64,000 bases of DNA, from assembly GCA_902786615.1 (NCBI GenBank), contig CADADE010000004.1, positions 11,380-75,379 on the forward strand, in the 5' to 3' direction. A program made the position numbers and the translations under genes. A model generated the notes under the pieces. The model made no database searches. It was not told the DNA's origin and worked only from the letters and a program-made list of their open reading frames with translations. This DNA is from Oscillospiraceae bacterium (GTDB lineage: Bacteria > Bacillota_A > Clostridia > Oscillospirales > Oscillospiraceae). Numbering within the stretch: the stretch's first letter is position 1; each line of letters opens with the position of its first letter. This document shows positions 1 to 7,104 of the stretch, piece by piece.

Positions 1-1
1 G

Positions 2-238
2 CAGGGGCAGCGGCGAAAGCTGCGCTTCCAGCTTCCTGGGGCGCTGTTCACGACGATCCTGTGGCTGGTCTTTTCCCGCCTCTATGAGTTTTTCATTCAG
101 CGCTTCTGGCAGGCGTCCTCCCTGTACGGCTCCTTCGCCTCGATCTTTCTCGCGGCCATGTGGCTCAAGACCATCATGATGATACTCTTCTACGGCGCGG
201 CGCTGAACGAGACGCTGAACAGGAGACGCAGTATTTAA
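2..238 (+). CDS. YihY/BrkB-family membrane protein, C-terminal part
   Basis: This is the 3' end of a gene that begins outside the window; 78 codons are visible before TAA at 236-238. The peptide contains LPGALFTTILWLVFSRLYEF followed by an YGSFASIFLAAMWLK stretch and a further hydrophobic segment, ending in NRRRSI. That pattern of a helix, a loop with a Ser-Leu-Tyr-Gly-Ser motif and a final helix is typical of the C-terminal region of YihY/BrkB (UPF0761) inner-membrane proteins, whose function is poorly defined. Its stop codon shares the palindromic TTAA with the stop of the convergent aspartokinase gene, so the two reading frames overlap by four bases and no terminator separates them. Confidence 0.75.
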   Translation, partial: QGQRRKLRFQLPGALFTTILWLVFSRLYEFFIQRFWQASSLYGSFASIFLAAMWLKTIMMILFYGAALNETLNRRRSI

Positions 239-1197
239 TTCAGGATCATCCCCCGGTGCAGGATCTGCATGGCGGCGGGGTGATCCTCTTTTTTCACCGT
301 GAGAGTCATGGCATTCTCGCCGAGAGCGCCGCCCAGAACCGCGATGCCCGCCTTTGACAGCAGCAGCACCGCCTCCGACAGGGCGGCGGCGTCCGCGCCG
401 CGGCCCGCGAGGGTGATGCGCCCGGTCTCCGCCCGGCCCGTGAGCCCGGCAAGCGTCGGGCGCTTTGCCTCCGGCAGGAGCTTCACCGTGCTGCCCGGCC
501 CCTCCTCAAACGAGGACAGCAGGCGCAGCGGCACATCATTGGCAAGGGCCAGCTCCACCGATTTGGCATGCAGCACCTTCGACCCCGCCCTGGACAGGGC
601 CAGCATATCCCGGGTGTCGATCTCCGGCAGGAGCCGTGCCTCCGGGATCACGCGGGGGTCGGCGGTATAAATGCCCTTCACGTCCGTATAGATATCGCAG
701 GCGTCGGCCTCCAGCGCGGCGGCCAGCGCCACCGCCGTCGTGTCCGAGCCGCCCCGGCCGAGGCTTGTGACGTCCCCGGCGGCGCACACGCCCTGGAAGC
801 CCGTCACCACCGGGACGCGGCCCCGGCTGAGTTCCCGGCGGATGCGGCCCGGCTCGATGACGCGGATTTCCCCGTCGCCGTAGTGCGTATCGGTCAGAAT
901 GCCCGCCTGCCAGCCGGTGAGCGACACGGCGGGCAGCCCGAGCCGCTCCATGGTCATGACGAGCAGGGCCGCCGCCTGCTGCTCCCCGGTGGTGACAAGG
1001 GCGTCCAGCTCCCGGGGCGGGGGCGTTTCGTTCATCTCCCGCGCGCGGCCCGTGAGACTGTCGGTGGTGCCGCCCATGGCCGAGACCACCACCACAAGCT
1101 CCGCCGTCTCATGCGCTTTTCGGACAAGCTCCGCCACATGGCGCAGCCGTTCCGGGTCCCGGAGCGAGCTGCCGCCGAATTTCTGCACAATCAACAT
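235..1197 (-). CDS. lysC: aspartokinase (short form)
   Basis: Aspartokinase phosphorylates L-aspartate, the first step toward lysine, diaminopimelate, threonine and methionine. The N-terminus has the kinase signature VQKFGGSS, and the middle has GFQGVCAAGDVTSLGRGGSDT and DIYTDVKGIYTADPR, the substrate and ATP binding regions of the amino acid kinase fold. I chose ATG 1197 rather than GTG 1203 because GGAGGAG lies about 5 bases upstream of the ATG but directly abuts the GTG. At 320 residues it is clearly shorter than usual family members of about 400, which carry two ACT domains. After the kinase domain (about residues 1-230) only about 85 residues remain, enough for one degenerate ACT-like unit. 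Feedback regulation is therefore probably altered. The stop overlaps the convergent upstream gene. Confidence 0.85.
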   Translation of the reverse strand: MLIVQKFGGSSLRDPERLRHVAELVRKAHETAELVVVVSAMGGTTDSLTGRAREMNETPPPRELDALVTTGEQQAAALLVMTMERLGLPAVSLTGWQAGILTDTHYGDGEIRVIEPGRIRRELSRGRVPVVTGFQGVCAAGDVTSLGRGGSDTTAVALAAALEADACDIYTDVKGIYTADPRVIPEARLLPEIDTRDMLALSRAGSKVLHAKSVELALANDVPLRLLSSFEEGPGSTVKLLPEAKRPTLAGLTGRAETGRITLAGRGADAAALSEAVLLLSKAGIAVLGGALGENAMTLTVKKEDHPAAMQILHRGMILN

Positions 1198-1218
1198 GTG
1201 CACTCCTCCAAATCAAAA

Positions 1219-1245
1219 TCAAAAAGCGGCGGGCAAACCCGCCGC
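1219..1245 (-). terminator. rho-independent terminator
   Basis: An 8-bp perfect GC-only stem (arms 1226-1233 and 1238-1245, loop of four) is followed on the minus strand by TTTTTGATTTT. It lies between the zinc-ribbon protein gene and lysC, so lysC should have its own promoter or depend on read-through. Confidence 0.8.
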
Positions 1246-1283
1246 TGTCTTATTCTATTCCGGATGGGGAAGCCGGGACACAG

Positions 1284-1730
1284 TCATGTGAACAGCCCCG
1301 CGATATTGCTCCACTGGGAGAGCGTATAGACGAGAAGCGCCAGGATTCCCAGGACCGTGAAGATGGCGGACGTTTTCCCGTCCTTGTTTTCGCCTGCATG
1401 GACGGAGATCTTCGTCTTGCAGGCGGGGCAGGTGTAGCTATACTCCCGAAGCTGCGGATAGGGCACGCGCAGCTGAATGGTATAATCGCACAGGGGGCAG
1501 CAGCTGGGAATCAGCTTGTCCTGGGGCTTCACCGCTTCCGCCTTCGGTTTCGGCGTCTCCGCCTTCGGCCTGGGCGCTTCCGTGGTCCGGCGGTCTTGCG
1601 GCTTTTCCGGCTTCTTTGTCCGGCCGGACTTCTCCACCTCGTTCCACATGGCGTCGGCGCCCTCCTGCCGGCGCTGTTTCTTTTCGTTCTCCTTGCGGTA
1701 CCATTCTCTCTCATAGACGCTCATGTGCAT
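1284..1730 (-). CDS. zinc-ribbon protein with one C-terminal membrane helix
   Basis: No named family recognised. The protein has a charged, low-complexity N-terminal half rich in Lys, Glu and Pro, then a zinc-ribbon-like pair (CCPLC and CPACK, separated by about 25 residues), and a single hydrophobic helix (AIFTVLGILALLVYTL) just before the C-terminus. The layout suggests a tail-anchored protein with a cytosolic metal-binding knuckle. Two in-frame ATG codons (1730 and 1724) follow AGGGGGGTG; 1724 has the better spacing (about 9 bases), 1730 gives 148 residues. A longer reading from 1805 has no ribosome binding site. The gene stands alone between the NUDIX gene and a terminator. Confidence 0.65.
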   Translation of the reverse strand: MHMSVYEREWYRKENEKKQRRQEGADAMWNEVEKSGRTKKPEKPQDRRTTEAPRPKAETPKPKAEAVKPQDKLIPSCCPLCDYTIQLRVPYPQLREYSYTCPACKTKISVHAGENKDGKTSAIFTVLGILALLVYTLSQWSNIAGLFT

Positions 1731-1801
1731 GCACCCCCCTGTAGAAAAGATACCATATTTCCACTTTGTTGTAAATAACTGGGTCTCATAAGAACGGGCT
1801 C

Positions 1802-2344
1802 TCACGCCTCCGGCAGCGCCAGCACCCGGTCCAGATCCTCAAAGTCCAGAAACTGCCCTTTGGCGTGGAGGGCGCGGATCGCGGCGGCGTCGGCAAGCTG
1901 GGCGTCGCAGGTCTCGCCCGGCTGCAATACCATGTCCGCAAGCCGGAGTTCCTGCCGGAAAAGCCACACGTCGCAGTGGTAGTGCGCGCCCGAGAAGCGA
2001 AAGAGCAGCGCCCCGTTCCGGGGATCAAGTTCGATCCCCGTCTCCTCCTTCGCCTCCCGCAGGGCAGCGGCAAGACTGTCCTCCCCCGCGAGGGCGCTGC
2101 CGCCGGTGCACTCCCAGAGGCCCGCCCCGCTCTTTTCGGGGGCGCGCCGCGTGAGCAGAAAGCGCCCCGCCGCGTCCCTGATCCACACATGCACGCAAAG
2201 GTGGCAGTCCCCCGGCGCGAGGGGATCGCCCCGGCGCTGGACGCGCCCGGTTTTTCTCCCCGCCGCGTCGTAGACGTCCCACAGCTCGTCCGGCGCATCC
2301 TGCCACATCTGCGCGTAAAGCTCGTCATGATCGTTTTTCGCCAT
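1802..2344 (-). CDS. NUDIX hydrolase
   Basis: NUDIX enzymes hydrolyse a nucleoside diphosphate linked to another group, or isomerise isopentenyl diphosphate in one subfamily. The Nudix box is complete: GGSALAGEDSLAAALREAKE followed by ETGI, giving the expected G-x5-E-x7-REUxEExGU pattern near residues 81-104. The N-terminal ELWDVYDAAGRKTG and the CHLCVHVWI strand resemble the YfcD/IPP-isomerase-like branch. I chose ATG 2344 because GAAGGGACGTG precedes it; the in-frame start at 2395 lacks a site. The 180-residue length is normal. The substrate cannot be inferred. The gene is divergent from the ABC exporter across a hairpin-rich intergenic region. Confidence 0.85.
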   Translation of the reverse strand: MAKNDHDELYAQMWQDAPDELWDVYDAAGRKTGRVQRRGDPLAPGDCHLCVHVWIRDAAGRFLLTRRAPEKSGAGLWECTGGSALAGEDSLAAALREAKEETGIELDPRNGALLFRFSGAHYHCDVWLFRQELRLADMVLQPGETCDAQLADAAAIRALHAKGQFLDFEDLDRVLALPEA

Positions 2345-2679
2345 TGAATCACGTCCCTTCGCCGTCAGGGTAACACACGGCGGCGGGCTCTGCAAGAGCC
2401 TGCCCCGGCAGAAACGGAAAATTCACCACAGGCATTTCGGAAATCTCCGGGGAGTTCAGAGGGGCCTCAGCCTCTCTGATTTTTCGCCTCGCAAGGCGAA
2501 AAACAATTCAAATCGTTTTTTCCGGGGGCGTGTACCTCGGAAAAAACTCTTCTCAGCCTGCAAGTGTGCAAGCGTCCCCCGCAAGCGAGCGCGCGCAGCA
2601 GGCTGCAAACCTTCTCGTTTCACAAGAATGCCCTGAGGGCATTCTTGTGAAACGAATGTAAAAAGTTCACATTCTGCTC
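2345..2679. other. hairpin-rich intergenic region between divergent genes
   Basis: No credible ORF is present. Several inverted repeats follow one another: TTTTTCGCCT/AGGCGAAAAA at about 2479-2503, a TTTTTTCCG/CGGAAAAAA pair near 2517-2547, and the long perfect palindrome at 2616-2654 described separately. The region serves as the promoter zone for the divergent NUDIX and ABC genes; only the rightward promoter is clear. Confidence 0.6.
2590..2654. repeat. dispersed palindromic element, copy 1
   Basis: Contains an 18-bp perfect inverted repeat (CGTTTCACAAGAATGCCC at 2616-2633, complement at 2637-2654, loop TGA), preceded by GCGCAGCAG(GCT)GCAAACCTTCT. The same layout occurs in the opposite orientation at 39659-39723, with base changes in both arms and the shared flank, so this is a mobile or amplified intergenic repeat rather than a terminator unique to this site. 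Confidence 0.7.
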
Positions 2680-2707
2680 TTGATTTGTGCCGGGGACGTG
2701 ATATTAT
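2680..2707 (+). promoter_or_regulatory. sigma-A promoter of the ABC exporter operon
   Basis: TTGATT at 2680-2685 and TATTAT at 2702-2707 are separated by 16 bases. This places the start of transcription near 2714, before the AGAAAGGA site at 2728-2735. Confidence 0.6.
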
Positions 2708-2748
2708 ATAGTTTAACTGTCAATTTCAGAAAGGATGTGAACGCGGCT

Positions 2749-4491
2749 GTGATCAAAACCCTTGCCGCGAGTCTGCGGGAATACAAAAAGTCCGCGCTGC
2801 TCACGCTCATTATCATCATGGGGGAAGTCTTCTTTGAAGTGCTGATCCCCTTCTACACCGCCGACATGGTCAACATGATCAAGGCGGGCGAGGCTCTGTC
2901 CGCCGTCACGGCGCTCGGCGGAAAGCTGGTGCTGATGGCGATTGCGTCGCTTTTGTGCGGGGCCGTCGCGGCGCGTACCTGCTCCGACGCCGCCACAGGC
3001 TTTGCCAAGAACCTGCGCGAGGATATGTTTGTCCGGGTGCAGCGCTTCGCCTTTGAAAACATCGACCGCTTTTCCTCCGCCTCACTGGTGACGCGCATGA
3101 CCACCGACGTGACCAACGTGCAGATGGCCTTTATGATGATCATCCGCACCGCCGTGCGCGCGCCGGTGATGTTCGTCTTTGCCATCACCATGGCCTTCAT
3201 CATGGGCGGCAGACTCGCCCTCACCTTTGTGGTGGTGGTGCCGCTGCTGGTCTTCGGCCTTGTCATGATCGCCAAAAAGGCCATGCCCGCCTTCCGCTCC
3301 GTCTTCCGCAAGTACGACAAGCTCAACGAGTCCATTGAGGAAAACGTGCGGGGCATGCGCGTGGTCAAGGGCTTTGCGCGCGAGGACTATGAGAAGCAGA
3401 AATTTGCCGTCGCCGCCGACAGCATCTGTGTGGACTTCACGAAGGCCGAGCGCATCGTCGCCCTCAACAGCCCCCTCATGCAGCTGTGCATGTACTTCAA
3501 CATGCTCTTCGTCCTCACCGTGGGCGCGCGCCTGATTGTCTCGAGCCGCGGCACGATGATCGACGTGGGGCAGATCGCCGCCATGCTGACCTACGGCGTG
3601 CAGGTGCTGATGAGCCTTATGATGCTCTCCATCATCTACGTCATGATCACCATTTCCGCCGAGTCCGCCAAGCGCATCAGCGAGGTGCTGGTCGAAGAGC
3701 CCGCCCTCACAAGCCCGATGGACGCGAAGACGGAGATCGCCGACGGCAGCGTCGAGTTTTCCGACGTGTACTTCAAATACTCCGCCGCGGCGGAGCGCTG
3801 CGCCCTGTCGGACGTGGATCTCTTCATCCCCTCCGGCAGCACGGTCGGCATTCTGGGCGGCACGGGCTCCGGCAAGACGACGCTGGTGCAGCTCATTGCG
3901 CGGCTCTACGACGTGACGGGCGGCAGCGTGAAGGTCGGCGGCGCGGACGTGCGCGAATACGACCTGGACGCGCTGAGAAACGCGGTGTCCATGGTGCTGC
4001 AGAAGAACCTGCTCTTCTCCGGCACGATCGCGGAGAACCTGCGCTGGGGCAATGAGAACGCCACGGACGAGGAGCTTGTCGAAGCATGCAAACTCGCCCA
4101 GGCGGACGACTTTATCCGTTCCTTCCCCGAGGGCTACGACACCCATATCGAGCAGGGCGGCACGAACGTCTCCGGCGGGCAGAAGCAGCGCCTGTGCATC
4201 GCGCGGGCGCTCTTGAAGAAGCCGAAGATCCTGATCCTGGACGACTCCACCAGCGCGGTGGACACCAAGACCGACGCGCTCATTCGCGCGGGCTTCAAGA
4301 CCTACATTCCCGAGACCACCAAGATCATCATTGCCCAGCGCGTGGCCTCGGTCATGGACGCGGACATGATCCTCATCATGGATAACGGCAGGATCGTCGA
4401 CCGCGGTACGCATGAGGAGCTGCTGGGCCGCAGCGAGATTTACCGCGAGATCTATGAGCAGCAGACGAACGGAGGTGAGGAGAATGGCTAA
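2749..4491 (+). CDS. ABC exporter half-transporter, degenerate-site subunit
   Basis: A half-transporter of about 580 residues: six membrane helices (roughly residues 20-310) followed by a nucleotide-binding domain. Visible motifs are Walker A GGTGSGKTT, signature VSGGQKQR and Walker B ILILDDSTSAVD. The residue after the Walker B Asp is Asp rather than the catalytic Glu, the hallmark of the non-hydrolysing half of heterodimeric exporters (BmrC/TM287 type). The partner downstream has the canonical Glu, so the pair forms one exporter with a single active site. Start choice: GTG 2749 lies 13 bases after AGAAAGGA. GTG 2737 is too close, and the longer open frame has no site. The reading frame overlaps the partner by 8 bases. 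The exported substrate is unknown; lipids or drugs are usual for the family. Confidence 0.9.
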   Translation: MIKTLAASLREYKKSALLTLIIIMGEVFFEVLIPFYTADMVNMIKAGEALSAVTALGGKLVLMAIASLLCGAVAARTCSDAATGFAKNLREDMFVRVQRFAFENIDRFSSASLVTRMTTDVTNVQMAFMMIIRTAVRAPVMFVFAITMAFIMGGRLALTFVVVVPLLVFGLVMIAKKAMPAFRSVFRKYDKLNESIEENVRGMRVVKGFAREDYEKQKFAVAADSICVDFTKAERIVALNSPLMQLCMYFNMLFVLTVGARLIVSSRGTMIDVGQIAAMLTYGVQVLMSLMMLSIIYVMITISAESAKRISEVLVEEPALTSPMDAKTEIADGSVEFSDVYFKYSAAAERCALSDVDLFIPSGSTVGILGGTGSGKTTLVQLIARLYDVTGGSVKVGGADVREYDLDALRNAVSMVLQKNLLFSGTIAENLRWGNENATDEELVEACKLAQADDFIRSFPEGYDTHIEQGGTNVSGGQKQRLCIARALLKKPKILILDDSTSAVDTKTDALIRAGFKTYIPETTKIIIAQRVASVMDADMILIMDNGRIVDRGTHEELLGRSEIYREIYEQQTNGGEENG

Positions 4492-6415
4492 GACAATCAC
4501 CGGACGCCGGGGCGGTGCCCATGTCAAGGGCGGCAGGGCGGATTTCAGCGCCCTCGGCAGGGCGGTGAAGCGGCTGTTCGCCTACTATCCTCTGCTGGCC
4601 CCGCTCACCATGCTCTGCATCCTCTTTTCCGCCGTCGTCTCCTCCATCCCCTCGCTCTTCACCCAGAACGTCATCGCCGTCATCGAGCGCTGGTATCAGA
4701 CCGGCGACTGGGCTTCCGCCCGGCCGGAGGTCTACCGCTATGTGTCGGTGCTGGCCGTCCTCTATGTGCTGGCGCTTATCAGCTCCGCCGTCTATACCCA
4801 GCTCATGGCGATCATGACCCAGGGCTATCTCAACAAGCTGCGGCAGGAGACCTTTGACAAGATGCAGGATCTCCCCATCCGCTACTTTGACACCCACCAG
4901 CACGGCGACATCATGAGCTACTACACCAACGACATCGACACCCTGCGCATGCTGGTGAGCCAGTCCCTGCCCACCTTCATCCAGTCCGGCGCGATCGTGC
5001 TGGTGGTATTCGCCATCATGCTCTATTTCAGCGTCTGGATGACGCTGGTGCTGGTCGTGGGCGTCGTGGCGATGTTCTACGTCACCAAGGTGGTCGGCGG
5101 CGGCTCCGCCCGCTACTTTGTCAAGCAGCAGAAGTCCCTTGCCGATACGGAGGGCCTTGTGCAGGAGCTGATGAACGGCCAGAAGGTGGTCAAGGTCTTC
5201 TGCCACGAGCAGCAGAGCATCGAGGCGTTTAAGAAGCGCAACAACGAGCTGCGCGAGAACAGCCGCCGCGCCAACGCCTACGCCAACATTCTCGGCCCCA
5301 TCATGAACAACATCGGCAACATCCTCTATGTGGTCATGGCCCTTGCGGGCGGCGTGTTCCTCCTGACCGGGGTGCCGAACGTCTCCCTCTCCGGCAAGGC
5401 GTTTTCCATCAGCGTGCTGGTGCCCTTCCTCGGCATGGCCAAGCAGTTCACCGGCAACGTCAACACCCTGGCCCAGCAGATCAACAACATCGTCATGGCC
5501 TCCGCCGGCGCGGGGCGCGTGTTCAGCCTCATGGACGAAGAGCCCGAGACGGACGCGGGCTATGTGACGCTGGTGAACGTCACAGAGAACGAGGACGGCA
5601 CCCTCACCGAGACGCAGGAGCGCACCGGCAAATGGGCCTGGCGGCACCCGCACGGGGACGGCACGCTGACCTACACCCCCCTCCGGGGCGATGTGCGCCT
5701 GGTGGACGTGGACTTTGCCTATGAAGAGGGCAAGGACGTGCTGCACGACGTGTCCGTCTACGCGGAGCCGGGGCAGAAGGTGGCCTTTGTGGGCGCGACC
5801 GGCGCGGGCAAGACCACGATCACGAACCTGATTAACCGCTTCTACGACATCGCCGACGGCAAGATCCGCTATGACGGCATCAACATCAACAAGATCAAAA
5901 AGGCCGATCTGCGCCGCTCCCTGGGCCTTGTGCTGCAGGAGACGAACCTCTTCACCGGCTCGGTCCTCGACAACATCCGCTACGGCAGACTCGACGCGAC
6001 GGACGAGGAGTGCCGCAGGGCGGCGAAGCTTGCGGGCGCGGACGACTTCATCGTGCGCCTGCCCGAGGGCTACGACACCATGCTCACCAACAACGGCGCG
6101 AACCTCTCCCAGGGCCAGCGGCAGCTCATTGCCATTGCCCGCGCCGCCGTGGCCGATCCCCCGGTCATGATCATGGACGAGGCCACCTCCTCCATCGACA
6201 CGCGCACCGAGGCCATTGTCCAGCGCGGCATGGACGAGCTGATGAAGGGGCGCACGGTGTTTGTGATCGCCCACCGCCTCTCCACCGTCAAAAACGCCGA
6301 CGTCATTATGGTGCTCGACCACGGGCGCATCATCGAGCGCGGCAGCCACGAAAAGCTCCTGGCCGAAAAGGGCACCTACTACCAGCTCTACACCGGCGCG
6401 TTCGAGCTTGAATAA
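4484..6415 (+). CDS. ABC exporter half-transporter, catalytic subunit
   Basis: Partner of the preceding subunit, 643 residues. It has a basic, glycine-rich N-terminal tail, six membrane helices, then a nucleotide-binding domain with Walker A GATGAGKTT, signature LSQGQRQL and Walker B VMIMDEATSSID, including the catalytic Glu. Between the membrane domain and the ATPase domain (about residues 365-410) lies an extra charged stretch containing TENEDGTLTE, as seen in TM288-like subunits. ATG 4484 follows GGAGGTGAGG closely and overlaps the upstream gene by 8 bases, indicating translational coupling. A strong terminator follows immediately, so the operon has just two genes. Confidence 0.92.
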   Translation: MAKTITGRRGGAHVKGGRADFSALGRAVKRLFAYYPLLAPLTMLCILFSAVVSSIPSLFTQNVIAVIERWYQTGDWASARPEVYRYVSVLAVLYVLALISSAVYTQLMAIMTQGYLNKLRQETFDKMQDLPIRYFDTHQHGDIMSYYTNDIDTLRMLVSQSLPTFIQSGAIVLVVFAIMLYFSVWMTLVLVVGVVAMFYVTKVVGGGSARYFVKQQKSLADTEGLVQELMNGQKVVKVFCHEQQSIEAFKKRNNELRENSRRANAYANILGPIMNNIGNILYVVMALAGGVFLLTGVPNVSLSGKAFSISVLVPFLGMAKQFTGNVNTLAQQINNIVMASAGAGRVFSLMDEEPETDAGYVTLVNVTENEDGTLTETQERTGKWAWRHPHGDGTLTYTPLRGDVRLVDVDFAYEEGKDVLHDVSVYAEPGQKVAFVGATGAGKTTITNLINRFYDIADGKIRYDGININKIKKADLRRSLGLVLQETNLFTGSVLDNIRYGRLDATDEECRRAAKLAGADDFIVRLPEGYDTMLTNNGANLSQGQRQLIAIARAAVADPPVMIMDEATSSIDTRTEAIVQRGMDELMKGRTVFVIAHRLSTVKNADVIMVLDHGRIIERGSHEKLLAEKGTYYQLYTGAFELE

Positions 6416-6419
6416 AACG

Positions 6420-6451
6420 CACGGAGGCATCCGAGGATGCCTCCGTGTTTT
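6420..6451 (+). terminator. terminator of the ABC exporter operon
   Basis: A 10-bp perfect stem (ACGGAGGCAT 6421-6430, ATGCCTCCGT 6437-6446) is followed by GTTTTAT. Confidence 0.85.
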
Positions 6452-6478
6452 ATGCAGGACGTGAGAGCAGTTTCTTTA

Positions 6479-6507
6479 TTGACATCTTGCGACAATCTAT
6501 GTAATAT
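6479..6507 (+). promoter_or_regulatory. strong sigma-A promoter of the small toxin-like mRNA
   Basis: TTGACA at 6479-6484 and TAATAT at 6502-6507 are 17 bases apart. Transcription would start near 6514, about 80 bases before the 35-codon ORF. Confidence 0.85.
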
Positions 6508-6592
6508 ATAGTCACCCGCGAGGGTACGATGAAGAGCGTTCATACAAACACGCAGGCGGTTGGTTCCATCCTCCGATAAGGAGGTGGTACTT

Positions 6593-6700
6593 ATGCGGAT
6601 TACCTTTCATATAAAGAAGTGGACAATCACAATTCTTGTGAAGGAAACTTCCCGAAAGGCAAAGCCCGTAAAAAAGTCAACCGCCACTCCCGCAAAGTGA
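6593..6700 (+). CDS. 35-residue peptide, candidate type I toxin
   Basis: No family recognised. The peptide starts MRITFHIKKWTITILVKE, alternating hydrophobic and polar residues, and ends in a Lys/Arg-rich tail ending PAK. It follows a very strong site, AAGGAGGTGG, 7 bases before ATG. That site can pair with CCTCC just upstream (loop GATAA), which would hide it. The mRNA runs from a near-consensus promoter (6479) to a terminator (6787-6828), and its 5' segment 6529-6538 is perfectly complementary to 6765-6774. A convergent antisense RNA from a perfect consensus promoter overlaps its 3' half. Long leader, hidden ribosome binding site, end-to-end pairing and 3' antisense RNA together are the known architecture of type I toxin mRNAs. 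Toxicity itself is inference; the peptide is less hydrophobic than classic membrane toxins. Confidence 0.7.
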   Translation: MRITFHIKKWTITILVKETSRKAKPVKKSTATPAK

Positions 6701-6772
6701 CGATTGACTTTGTGGCTTTGCCACAAGATTAACCTAAACTGAGGAGCTAACCGTGTGCGTGGTTCGCTCTTC
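6670..6772 (-). ncRNA. antisense RNA opposite the 3' half of the small toxin-like mRNA
   Basis: The promoter at 6779-6807 fires leftward with start near 6772. Transcription would end at a terminator formed by a 13-bp stem (arms 6696-6708 and 6676-6688, two G-U pairs, loop of 7) followed by six U (complement of 6670-6675). The RNA is thus about 100 nt. It is complementary to the last codons and stop of the 35-codon ORF, to its 3' untranslated region, and to the segment that pairs with the mRNA 5' end. Confidence 0.75.
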
Positions 6773-6778
6773 ATTGTT

Positions 6779-6807
6779 ATTATAGGGCAGTCGGGCGCTT
6801 TTGTCAA
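6779..6807 (-). promoter_or_regulatory. perfect consensus sigma-A promoter for the antisense RNA
   Basis: On the minus strand TTGACA (6807-6802), a 17-base spacer and TATAAT (6784-6779): both hexamers and the spacing match the consensus exactly. The antisense RNA is thus expected to be abundant. Confidence 0.88.
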
Positions 6808-6828
6808 TCCCGGCCCGATTGCGTTTTT
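6787..6828 (+). terminator. terminator of the small toxin-like mRNA
   Basis: A 10-bp stem (6787-6796 with 6813-6822, one G-U pair) is followed by GTTTTTGT. It coincides with the antisense promoter, so the two units interlock. Confidence 0.7.
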
Positions 6829-6840
6829 GTCGATTCTCTC

Positions 6841-6869
6841 TTGCAAAACACACCGAGATCGTGTATAGT
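6841..6869 (+). promoter_or_regulatory. sigma-A promoter of the SFVR-repeat ORF
   Basis: TTGCAA at 6841-6846 and TATAGT at 6864-6869 with a 17-base spacer; predicted start near 6876. Confidence 0.7.
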
Positions 6870-6934
6870 GTGGCTGTATTATTACGATGACACTATGCAT
6901 TGTTATGTAAACTTATTGAAAGGGGTTGACGGAC

Positions 6935-7072
6935 ATGACCGAACGGCGCAATAACGCATCGTTCGTTCGTTCGTTCGTTCGTTCGTTCGTTCGTTCGTTC
7001 GTTCGTTCGTTCGTTCGTTCGGTAAAGTCTGCGCTGTCGGCCTCTCCCTGTCAAGTCTTATTAAGGGCGTAG
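6935..7072 (+). CDS. 45-residue ORF with Ser-Phe-Val-Arg repeats on a TTCG tract
   Basis: The ORF begins MTERRNNA, continues with five Ser-Phe-Val-Arg units encoded by a (TTCG)n tract, and ends with a 17-residue tail before TAG at 7070-7072. It has its own promoter, a site AAAGGGG about 9 bases before ATG, and a strong terminator whose stem contains the stop codon. Loss or gain of one 4-base unit changes the frame after the tract. One alternative frame stops at once (TAA at 7023) and the other runs to TAG near 7084 with a different tail. This makes it a candidate phase-variable peptide, or an RNA whose ORF is incidental. No function is recognised. Confidence 0.6.
   Translation: MTERRNNASFVRSFVRSFVRSFVRSFVRSVKSALSASPCQVLLRA
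6959..7021 (+). repeat. tetranucleotide repeat (TTCG)n
   Basis: 63 uninterrupted bases with 4-base periodicity, almost 16 copies, inside the short ORF at 6935. Pure tracts of this length are prone to slipped-strand length change. Confidence 0.95.
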
Positions 7073-7104
7073 CATATCCAATTTAGGATATGCTGCGCCC
7101 TTTT
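7064..7104 (+). terminator. terminator after the SFVR-repeat ORF
   Basis: A 16-bp stem with one G-U pair (7064-7079 with 7086-7101, loop AATTTA) is followed by TTT. The ORF's TAG stop lies inside the stem. Confidence 0.85.

Noticed and set aside
2680..2748. Longer N-terminus of the first ABC subunit from 2680
   Set aside because: That frame starts within the -35 element and has no ribosome binding site; transcription begins downstream of it.
4376..6430. Minus-strand open frame of 684 codons
   Set aside because: It mirrors the ABC exporter subunit with all its motifs; His/Val/Asp-rich shadow of high GC coding DNA.
6959..7021. Possible CRISPR or minisatellite
   Set aside because: The unit is only four bases with no spacers; it is a simple tandem repeat.
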